From NCBI GenBank assembly GCA_964624465.1, contig CAZUZD010000219.1, forward strand, positions 1 to 10,676: a stretch of DNA of 10,676 nucleotides. The letters are read 5' to 3'. Of the stretch, positions 1 through 5,909 are shown piece by piece. The notes below the pieces were generated by a model. It made no database searches. It saw nothing but the letters and a program-made list of their open reading frames with translations, and was not told where the DNA came from. Positions within the stretch are counted from its first letter, which is position 1, and every line of letters starts with the position of its first letter. Position numbers and translations under genes: made by a program. The DNA is from CAZUZD01 sp964624465. Its GTDB lineage: Bacteria; Planctomycetota; Planctomycetia; Isosphaerales; Isosphaeraceae.

Positions 1-1
1 G

Positions 2-487
2 CGCGGGGTCCGGTTCGTCACGCTCTTCAATGGCGCCTTCGCGATGGGGGAAGGCAACCTGAACTGGGACGGCCACAAGCGGATCAAGTCGGACTACGAC
101 CGCCACGGGCCGATCCTGGATCAGCCGGCGGCGGCGCTCCTGATCGACCTGAAGGCGCGGGGCCTGCTCGACGACACGCTGGTGCTCTGGACCACCGAGT
201 TCGGCCGCATGCCCACGTTCCAGAAGGGCGCCGAGGGCCGCGACCACAACCCCAAGGGGTTCACGGCCTGGATGGCTGGCGCCGGCGTGAAGGCCCCATT
301 CAGCTTCGGCGCGACCGACGACTTCGGCCACCAGGCGGCCGTCGACGTCATCGACGTGCACGACTACCACGCCACCGTGTTGCACCTGCTCGGGCTCGAT
401 CACACCCAGCTCACCTACTACCACAACGGGGCCAATCGCCGCCTGACCGACGTGCACGGCAAGGTCATCCGCGAGGTCCTGACGTGA
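2..487 (+). CDS. DUF1501 family protein, C-terminal part (5' truncated by window edge)
   Basis: This is the last 161 residues of a DUF1501 protein, a family related to the alkaline phosphatase/sulfatase fold and abundant in Planctomycetes; its substrate is not known. The reading frame is open from base 2, and the first residues (RGVRFVTLFNG) align directly with RGVRFVQVWSG of the complete DUF1501 gene downstream, so the real start lies left of the window and the ATG at 44 is internal. Shared blocks include NWD, DLKARGLLD, LWTTEFGRMP, GRDHNP, HATxLHLLG and RRLTDVHGxVIRE. In the superfamily the EFGR and GRDHN blocks are likely metal or active-site segments (family knowledge plus inference). The end overlaps the next gene's GTG by 4 bases, suggesting translational coupling. 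By analogy with the downstream pair, a DUF1553 gene may precede it outside the window. Confidence 0.93.
   Translation, partial: RGVRFVTLFNGAFAMGEGNLNWDGHKRIKSDYDRHGPILDQPAAALLIDLKARGLLDDTLVLWTTEFGRMPTFQKGAEGRDHNPKGFTAWMAGAGVKAPFSFGATDDFGHQAAVDVIDVHDYHATVLHLLGLDHTQLTYYHNGANRRLTDVHGKVIREVLT
185..213 (+). repeat. 29-base exact repeat, copy 1 (within the partial DUF1501 gene)
   Basis: Identical over 29 bases to 5192-5220 in the second DUF1501 gene. It encodes the conserved LWTTEFGRMP block. A second exact match of 24 bases joins 437-460 to 5441-5464 over RRLTDVHG. These reflect gene paralogy and strong codon bias rather than a mobile repeat. Confidence 0.85.
473..476 (+). promoter_or_regulatory. 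Shine-Dalgarno for the 484 GTG start
   Basis: GAGG lies 7 bases before the GTG at 484, inside the end of the upstream DUF1501 gene. It supports the GTG start of the membrane protein and the 4-base overlap GTGA as a coupled stop/start. Confidence 0.5.
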
Positions 488-987
488 GCGCCGCCCGTCC
501 TGGCCTGCGACCGACCCTCTCCGACGGCCTGCTCCTGGCCGCGATCGTCGCCGCCTGCTGCACGTGGCAGGGACTGATCCTGCTCGGCCTGCTGACGTAC
601 GTCGCGTTCCCGCTGTTCTGGATGCTCAGTCGCTCGCGGGCGATCCAGGTCGGCGGGCCGAAGAGCCTGGCCGACCGGCTGGGGCCCTGGATCGCCCTGC
701 TCGTCGTGCTGAACTGGATGTTCCTGATCCCCAGCGTCCTGCTCGATCTCTGGCCCCGATCGTGGCAGACCTGGCCCCTGATCGGCCTGGGGCTGACGCT
801 CGGTTCGCTGCCGTGCGTGCTCTTGCCCGTCTGGTTCGTGCTCACCCGGATCGAGGACCGCCAGCGGCCCGATCCGCCCGCGCCGGGCCCCGACGCCGAG
901 GCGGCCTCCGAGCCCGAGGCCGGGCCCGACGAGGCGCTCGAGTCTGCGGCCATGCCCCCCCAGTTCGCCCCGGAGGCCACCGGATGA
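484..987 (+). CDS. Small multi-spanning membrane protein of unknown function
   Basis: A 167-residue protein that I do not recognise. Residues 15-48 form one long hydrophobic stretch (possibly a tight two-helix hairpin), followed by hydrophobic segments at about 67-89 and 97-120, so 3 or 4 membrane helices are likely. It contains a CC pair at 25-26 and many Trp residues near segment ends (W28, W46, W69, W78, W90, W94, W97, W117). The tail from about 122 to 167 is polar, Pro/Ala/Glu-rich and acidic, probably unstructured. The GTG start overlaps the upstream DUF1501 stop by 4 bases, and the stop overlaps the DUF1553 ATG by 4 bases, so it is wedged between two families that usually sit side by side. 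That position suggests a role with the exported DUF1553/DUF1501 proteins, such as a membrane anchor or accessory subunit; this is inference only. Confidence 0.82.
   Translation: MSAARPGLRPTLSDGLLLAAIVAACCTWQGLILLGLLTYVAFPLFWMLSRSRAIQVGGPKSLADRLGPWIALLVVLNWMFLIPSVLLDLWPRSWQTWPLIGLGLTLGSLPCVLLPVWFVLTRIEDRQRPDPPAPGPDAEAASEPEAGPDEALESAAMPPQFAPEATG
972..976 (+). promoter_or_regulatory. Strong Shine-Dalgarno setting the DUF1553 start
   Basis: GGAGG sits 7 bases upstream of the ATG at 984. The DUF1553 reading frame stays open upstream to 564, but that part only shadows the membrane-protein gene. This site, the ATGA overlap and the N-terminal hydrophobic stretch together decide for 984. Confidence 0.7.
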
Positions 988-3962
988 GCGTCGCGCCCCT
1001 GCTGCTGATCGCCACGCTGTGCGGTCAGGCCCCGGAACCCGGACGGGACGCCGCCGACTTCGCGGCGGTCGTGGCCCTGTTCGAGGCGAAGTGCGTCCGC
1101 TGTCACGGCGGGACGGCCACCAAGGGTGGCCTGTCGCTGGTCACGGCCGAGGCCCTGCGGCGCGGGGGTCAGAGCGGCCCCGTGATCGAGCCCGGCCAGC
1201 CCGACGAGAGTGGGCTCATCGACCAGATCACGGGCCCCGAGGCGGCCATGCCCAAGGGGGGGCCGGCGCTGAGCGAGGCCGAGGTCGCCGCCGTCCGCCG
1301 CTGGATCGCCGCCGGCGCCCGCTGGCCCGAAGGCACGACCCTGGTCGAACGCAAGGCCGACGCAGGCCCGTGGTGGGCGATCCAGCCGCTGCGGTCGCCG
1401 GCCGTGCCGGTGGTTCGCGATCCCGCTCGGGGCCGGGGGCCGATCGACGCGTTCCTGCTGGCCGCTCTGGACGCCAAGGGGCTCACCTTCCGACCCGAGT
1501 CCGACCGTCGCACCCTGATCCGCCGGCTGACGTTCGACCTGACCGGCCTGCCGCCGACGGCCGAGCAGGTCGACGCGTTCGCGGCGGATGACCGGCCCGA
1601 TGCGTACGAGCGGCTGGTGGATCGCCTGCTCGCCTCGCCCCACCACGGCGAGCGGTGGGGGCGGCACTGGCTCGACATCGTCCACTACGGCGACACGCAC
1701 GGTTACGACAAGGACAAGCGCCGCGACCGCGCCTGGCTCTACCGCGACTACGTCATTGGCGCCCTCAACGACGACACGCCCTACGACACGTTCGTGACCG
1801 AGCAGCTCGCCGGCGACGTGCGCACGCCGGGCGACCCGCGCGGGGTGATCGCCACCGGGTTCATCGCGGCCGGCCCGTGGGACTTCGTCGGCCACGCCGA
1901 GCTGCGCGAGGGCACCGTCGAGAAGGAGAAGACGCGGCTGGTCGACCGCGACGACATGGTGACCAACGCCATGTCCACATTTACCAGCCTGACGGTCCAC
2001 TGCGCCCGCTGCCACGACCACAAGTTCGACCCGATCTCCCAGCGCGATTACTACCGCCTCCAGGCCGTCTTCGCCGGCGTCGACCGCGGCAATCGCCCGT
2101 ACGAGAGCCCCGAAGCGGCCAAGAGGCGGGCTCAGCTGGTGGCGGCTCGGGACGCGGCGGCCGCTGACCTGAAGTGGGCCGAGGCACAGGCGAAAACGCG
2201 ACGCTCGCCCGATCTGGAGAAGGCGGAGGAAAACCTCGAGACCCACAGGGTCGAGCTCGAACGGGTCGAAACACAACTGCCCCAGGGGACCAGCCCGTCG
2301 AACGGGTTTCACTCGGCGATCCACCCCACGCCCGATGCCACCGAGTGGGTGCAGGTCGACCTGGGTCGGGCGGTGCCGATCCAGACCGTTGTGCTGGTGC
2401 CGGCCCGACCGACGGACTTTCCCGATACCCCTGGGTTCGGGTTCCCCCCGAGCTTCCGCGTCGAGGTCTGCGACGAGGCCGACTTCGGGAAGCCGGTCCA
2501 GATCGCCCGCGTGGAAACACCCGACGATCAGCGTCAGGCGGATCGACCCTACGTCATCCAGCCCCAGGCGGTGACGGCTCGCTACGTCCGGGTGACCGCG
2601 ACGCGGTTGTGGCCGCGGACCGGTGATTTCGTGTTCGCACTGGGCGAGGTGCAGGTGGTTTCCGCCGGCGCCAATGTGGCCCGCAATGCCCCGGTGCAGG
2701 CCAGCAGCACGATCGACGCCGGCCGCTGGCACACGCGGTTTCTGGTCGATGGGCATTCGAGCCGTCATCCGTTGCCCGAGACGATCGACAACCTCCAGCA
2801 GTACCGGCTGGGGCTGCTGTTGAGCATGCAGGGCCAGGAACGCCACTGGCGCGAGCAGCGTGAGGCGGCCATCGGCCCCGCGTTGCTGGACGCAATCGGA
2901 CGAGCCCGATCCGGGCTCGCTCTGGCCGAGAAGGTCCTGGCGGGCACGGTTCCGACCGACAGCGTCTATGCGCCCGTGCCACGCGAACCCCGACCGATCC
3001 GGGTGCTGGCCCGCGGCGATGTCGAGCAGCCCGGCGAGCCCGTCGAGCCGGGGGCGCTGGCCTGCGTGCCGGGCCTCGATCCGGACTTCGCCGCCACGGC
3101 CAGTCAGCCCGAGGCGGCCCGCCGGGCAGCGCTGGCCGACTGGATCACCAGCCCCACGAATCCGCTCACCTGGCGGTCGATCGCCAACCGGGTCTGGCAG
3201 TACCACTTCGGCCGCGGCCTGGTCGCGTCGCCCAACGACTTCGGCCGCAACGGCACGACGCCGACGCATCCGGAGCTGCTCGACTGGCTGGCGGCGGGGC
3301 TCCGCGACGGCGATCGGTCGCTCAAGGGCCTGCACCGGCAGATCGTGCAGAGCGCGGCGTACCGGCAGGGCACCGCCGATGACTCCACGGCCGATCAGGT
3401 CGATGCCGGCAACACGCTGCTCTGGCGGCAGAACCGGCGGCGGCTGGAGGCCGAGGAGCTGCGCGACGCGGTGCTGGCGGCCTCGGGCCGGCTCGACACC
3501 CGCATGGGGGGGCCCGGCTTCGAGGTGTTCCGGTTCAAGGACGACCATTCGCCGATCTACGATCACTTCGACCCCCAGGCGATCGTGCGGCCCGAGGGGT
3601 TCCGGCGCGCCGTGTACCGGTTCACGGTGCGGAGCGTCCCGAACCCGTTCCTCGACTGCCTCGACGGTGCGGACCCGAACACGAACCTGCCGGTGCGGAG
3701 CGAGACGCTCACGGCGTTGCAGGCGCTGGCCCTGCTCAATGACCCGTTCATGCTCGCCCAGGCCCAGGCGCTGGCCGATCGGATTCAGGCCGAGGCCGGC
3801 GACGACCCGGAGGCCGCCGTGACCGCCGCCCTGCGCCGCACCCTGGGCCGAGCCCCCGAGCCGGCCGAGCGGGCGGCGCTGATCGACTACGCCAGGCGCC
3901 GCGGCCTGCCCGCGCTGGCGCGGCTGCTGTTCAACGCCAACGAGTTCGTGTTCGTCGACTGA
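984..3962 (+). CDS. PSCyt1-DUF1549-discoidin-like-DUF1553 protein
   Basis: A 992-residue planctomycete-type cytochrome-domain protein, probably exported. Domains in order: a short hydrophobic N-terminus (residues 3-12); PSCyt1 cytochrome-c-like domain with CVRCH at 37-41; DUF1549 from about 153 to 365, including HHGERWGRHWLD and a second CARCH at 340-344 followed by DHKFDPIS; a charged helical stretch at about 373-435, probably coiled coil; an F5/8-type-C (discoidin-like) segment at about 437-590 with WVQVDLG, ARYVRVTATR and NVARNAP/LVDG blocks; the linker RVLARGDVEQPGEPVEPGAL at 673 on; and DUF1553 from about 712 to the end, with WRSIANRVWQYHFGRGLV and a C-terminal NEFVFVD. CxxCH is the haem c attachment motif; whether the second one carries haem is unknown. 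The signal-like N-terminus is odd in having no Lys or Arg before its core. It overlaps the upstream membrane-protein gene by 4 bases and is followed 50 bases later by its usual partner, DUF1501. The reaction is not established; a surface electron-transfer or glycan-related role is only a suggestion. Confidence 0.93.
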   Translation: MSVAPLLLIATLCGQAPEPGRDAADFAAVVALFEAKCVRCHGGTATKGGLSLVTAEALRRGGQSGPVIEPGQPDESGLIDQITGPEAAMPKGGPALSEAEVAAVRRWIAAGARWPEGTTLVERKADAGPWWAIQPLRSPAVPVVRDPARGRGPIDAFLLAALDAKGLTFRPESDRRTLIRRLTFDLTGLPPTAEQVDAFAADDRPDAYERLVDRLLASPHHGERWGRHWLDIVHYGDTHGYDKDKRRDRAWLYRDYVIGALNDDTPYDTFVTEQLAGDVRTPGDPRGVIATGFIAAGPWDFVGHAELREGTVEKEKTRLVDRDDMVTNAMSTFTSLTVHCARCHDHKFDPISQRDYYRLQAVFAGVDRGNRPYESPEAAKRRAQLVAARDAAAADLKWAEAQAKTRRSPDLEKAEENLETHRVELERVETQLPQGTSPSNGFHSAIHPTPDATEWVQVDLGRAVPIQTVVLVPARPTDFPDTPGFGFPPSFRVEVCDEADFGKPVQIARVETPDDQRQADRPYVIQPQAVTARYVRVTATRLWPRTGDFVFALGEVQVVSAGANVARNAPVQASSTIDAGRWHTRFLVDGHSSRHPLPETIDNLQQYRLGLLLSMQGQERHWREQREAAIGPALLDAIGRARSGLALAEKVLAGTVPTDSVYAPVPREPRPIRVLARGDVEQPGEPVEPGALACVPGLDPDFAATASQPEAARRAALADWITSPTNPLTWRSIANRVWQYHFGRGLVASPNDFGRNGTTPTHPELLDWLAAGLRDGDRSLKGLHRQIVQSAAYRQGTADDSTADQVDAGNTLLWRQNRRRLEAEELRDAVLAASGRLDTRMGGPGFEVFRFKDDHSPIYDHFDPQAIVRPEGFRRAVYRFTVRSVPNPFLDCLDGADPNTNLPVRSETLTALQALALLNDPFMLAQAQALADRIQAEAGDDPEAAVTAALRRTLGRAPEPAERAALIDYARRRGLPALARLLFNANEFVFVD

Positions 3963-4000
3963 TCGCTCGGCCCGCCCGACCCGCACCGCAATGCACCGCC

Positions 4001-4005
4001 GGAGA
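4001..4005 (+). promoter_or_regulatory. Shine-Dalgarno of the complete DUF1501 gene
   Basis: GGAGA lies 7 bases before the ATG at 4013. It supports this start, which keeps the whole twin-arginine signal. An ATG at 3991 is in another frame. Confidence 0.5.
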
Positions 4006-4012
4006 CGCCCCG

Positions 4013-5491
4013 ATGGCCCGCGATCGCCGCCCCTCGACGCACCGGGCGCTACCCCCCACCACCCGCCGCGAGTTCCTCTGGCATTACGGCGGTGGCCTGG
4101 GCGGCGTGGCGCTGGCACACCTGCTCGCCGCCGACGCGGCGCTGGCCGCCGACGGGCCCGCCACGCCGCCGAGGCCCCGGGCCGACCTGAACGGCGGCGT
4201 GCATCACCGGGCGAAGGCTCAGCGCGTCGTGCAGCTGTTCATGTCGGGCGCGGCCAGCCAGTGCGATACGTTCGACTACAAGCCGCTGTTGATCCAGAAG
4301 CACGGCGAGAAGTTCGATCCCGGCGGCAAGGTCGAGCTGTTCCAGAGCGCCCCGGGCGCGGTGATGCAGAGCCCCTGGGCCTGGAAGCAGCACGGCGACT
4401 CCGGCAAGTGGATGAGCGACCTGGTGCCGAACCTGGCCGGCTGCGTCGACGACATGGCGTTCCTGCCGGCGATGGTGGCGAAGTCGAACGTGCACGGGCC
4501 GGCGACGTTCCTCCAGACGACGGGGTTCATCCGCCCCGGATTCCCGAGCATCGGAGCCTGGGCCTCTTACGGTCTGGGCACGCTGAACGCCGACCTGCCG
4601 ACGTTCGTCGTCCTGCCCGACTCGCGCGGGTTCGCCCCCAACGGCCCGGCCAACTGGGGCGCGGCGTTCCTCCCGGCCCAGCATCAGGGGACGATGGTCA
4701 AGCCGGGCGCCGCCAACCCGATCTATGACCTGTTCCCGCCCGAGTCGGCGGGGCTCTCGGCCGACGCCGAGCGCGAGACGCTGGATGTGCTGAACGGGCT
4801 CAACCGCCGCCACGCCGCCGCGCGGCCCGGCGACTCGCGGCTCGATGCGCGGATCGCCTCCTACGAGCTGGCCGCCCGCTTGCAGCTCAGCGCGCCCGAG
4901 GTGCTGAACCTGGCCGGCGAGACGGCGGTGACGAAGCACCTGTACGGCCTGGACGACCCGGTGACGGAGGACTTCGGCCGCAACTGCCTGGTGGCCCGGC
5001 GGCTGCTGGAGCGCGGGGTGCGGTTCGTGCAGGTGTGGAGCGGGGCCGACAACGGCTTCCCGCGCCGCAACTGGGACTCGCACGAGGACCTGGCCCGCGA
5101 CCACGGCGACATGGGCCGGAGCATGGACGGCCCCGCGGCCGCGCTGATCCAGGACCTCAAGGCCCGCGGCCTGCTCGACTCGACGATCATCCTCTGGACC
5201 ACCGAGTTCGGCCGCATGCCGTGCAGCCAGGGGGGCAAGGGGCGCGACCACAACCCGGACACGTTCACCAACTGGCTGGCCGGCGGCGGGATCCAGGGGG
5301 GCGTGACCCACGGCGCCAGCGACGAGTGGTCGTACCGCGCCGCCGAGAGCCCGACGACCGGCTACGACGTCCACGCCACGATCCTGCACTTACTCGGCAT
5401 CGACCACGAGCGGCTGACCTTCCGCCACGACGGCATCGACCGCCGCCTGACCGACGTGCACGGCCGGGTGATCCGCGAGATCCTGGCCTGA
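4013..5491 (+). CDS. Tat-exported DUF1501 family protein
   Basis: A complete 492-residue DUF1501 protein. A twin-arginine signal is clear: TTRREFLW with R18 and R19, then the hydrophobic GGGLGGVALAHLLA and an Ala-rich DAALAAD likely to hold the cleavage site near residue 46. It is therefore expected to be folded in the cytoplasm and exported by Tat. Core blocks are LFMSGAASQCDTFDYKP (75-91), VHGPATFLQTTG (160-171), NWDSHED (353-359), LWTTEFGRMP (394-403), GRDHNP (410-415) and YDVHATILHLLG (451-462). The Asp/His-rich blocks fit metal-binding positions of the alkaline phosphatase-like superfamily, to which DUF1501 is related; the substrate is unknown. DUF1501 genes are commonly paired with PSCyt1/DUF1553 genes in Planctomycetes, as here. 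It is a paralogue of the truncated DUF1501 at the left edge. The zinc-ribbon gene follows after 26 bases. Confidence 0.95.
   Translation: MARDRRPSTHRALPPTTRREFLWHYGGGLGGVALAHLLAADAALAADGPATPPRPRADLNGGVHHRAKAQRVVQLFMSGAASQCDTFDYKPLLIQKHGEKFDPGGKVELFQSAPGAVMQSPWAWKQHGDSGKWMSDLVPNLAGCVDDMAFLPAMVAKSNVHGPATFLQTTGFIRPGFPSIGAWASYGLGTLNADLPTFVVLPDSRGFAPNGPANWGAAFLPAQHQGTMVKPGAANPIYDLFPPESAGLSADAERETLDVLNGLNRRHAAARPGDSRLDARIASYELAARLQLSAPEVLNLAGETAVTKHLYGLDDPVTEDFGRNCLVARRLLERGVRFVQVWSGADNGFPRRNWDSHEDLARDHGDMGRSMDGPAAALIQDLKARGLLDSTIILWTTEFGRMPCSQGGKGRDHNPDTFTNWLAGGGIQGGVTHGASDEWSYRAAESPTTGYDVHATILHLLGIDHERLTFRHDGIDRRLTDVHGRVIREILA
5192..5220 (+). repeat. 29-base exact repeat, copy 2 (within the complete DUF1501 gene)
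   Basis: Partner of the copy at 185-213, about 5.0 kb away in direct orientation, lying in the same conserved protein block. Recombination between these short matches could in principle delete the genes between them; the sequence gives no sign that it has. Confidence 0.85.
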
Positions 5492-5517
5492 CCGAACCCC
5501 GGGGACGAGCCGCCGCC

Positions 5518-5787
5518 ATGCTCCGGCACACCGACGACTGGGACGATCCCGACGAGCCGCCGGACGACGACCTCGGCGACGACGAGGACGCTGGGCCGGA
5601 CACCTGGCCCTGCCGCTCGTGCCGGGCCGAGGTCTTCGAGGGCAGCCCGCGCTGCCCGCACTGCGGCGCCGACCCGGAGGCCTCAAACAGCCCCTGGGCC
5701 GACCGGCCGTTCTGGTGGGTGGTCCTGGGCCTGCTCGGCATCCTGACCGTGGCGTACGGCATGGTGCGGGACATGCTGCCCCCCTGA
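5518..5787 (+). CDS. Small zinc-ribbon protein with one C-terminal membrane helix
   Basis: An 89-residue protein in three parts. Residues 5-28 are extremely acidic (DDWDD, PPDDD, GDDEDAG). Residues 32-49 form a zinc ribbon of the CxxC-x10-CxxC type (C32, C35, C46, C49; CRSC and CPHC). Residues about 65-83 (FWWVVLGLLGILTVAYGMV) form one membrane helix. With no N-terminal signal, the acidic/zinc part probably stays cytoplasmic with a tail anchor; topology is inferred. The ATG at 5518 is chosen because the frame upstream only shadows the DUF1501 gene; a weak GAG lies 8 bases upstream. It starts 26 bases after the DUF1501 stop and may be its operon partner, but zinc-ribbon/TM proteins occur in many contexts. 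Function is unknown. Confidence 0.8.
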   Translation: MLRHTDDWDDPDEPPDDDLGDDEDAGPDTWPCRSCRAEVFEGSPRCPHCGADPEASNSPWADRPFWWVVLGLLGILTVAYGMVRDMLPP

Positions 5788-5788
5788 T

Positions 5789-5806
5789 CCGGACGACGCG
5801 GTCCGG
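5789..5806 (+). terminator. Possible terminator hairpin after the zinc-ribbon gene
   Basis: CCGGAC and GTCCGG form a perfect 6-bp GC-rich stem with a 6-base loop, beginning 2 bases after the stop codon. There is no T-run behind it, so it is not a classical intrinsic terminator. Its place between the left operon and the hisS promoter candidate is what supports it; such stems also arise by chance at this GC content. Confidence 0.3.
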
Positions 5807-5826
5807 TGGCGGGGGCGGGCGGCGTT

Positions 5827-5835
5827 TGCTAGCAT
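5827..5835 (+). promoter_or_regulatory. Extended -10-like promoter element upstream of hisS
   Basis: TGCTAGCAT sits in the longest plus-strand non-coding gap between genes (122 bases), 74 bases before the hisS ATG. It matches an extended -10 (TGn followed by TAGCAT, four of six consensus positions including the key first TA and the final T) and stands out as AT-containing against very GC-rich flanks. No clear -35 is seen, which extended -10 promoters often lack. The leader would be about 65-70 bases. No T-box or tRNA-like structure is apparent in it. Confidence 0.42.
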
Positions 5836-5909
5836 GGGCGACTTCGTTTCGAGCCGCCCTCCCTTGCGGTGCGCCGGCCCGGCCGCGCCAGGATGGATTG
5901 AGCCCTGCC

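Noticed and set aside
564..983. N-terminal extension of the DUF1553 frame
   Set aside because: It is Arg/Pro/Ala-rich and lies out of frame over the membrane-protein gene. The GGAGG site and ATGA overlap place the start at 984.
990..1022. Lipoprotein signal in the DUF1553 protein ending at Cys13
   Set aside because: The residues before Cys13 (ATL) lack the small residue at -1 required by a lipobox, and there is no positive n-region.
465..4118. A 1217-codon open frame on the minus strand, antisense to the DUF1553 gene
   Set aside because: Its translation is Arg/Gly/Val/Leu/Gln-rich with no domain. It is the mirror of a high-GC gene with strong third-position bias, and the plus strand encodes clear conserved families over the same span.
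484..5787. Defence island or mobile element
   Set aside because: No integrase, transposase, nuclease, reverse transcriptase, toxin-antitoxin pair or terminal inverted repeats were seen, and composition is uniform with the his genes.
5893..5901. ATG-GAT-TGA mini-frame just upstream of hisS
   Set aside because: It is only two codons, contains no His codons and has no good ribosome site; not enough for an attenuation leader.
5836..5909. T-box or other riboswitch controlling hisS
   Set aside because: The leader is only about 70 bases and shows no T-box-like sequence or competing terminator/antiterminator stems.
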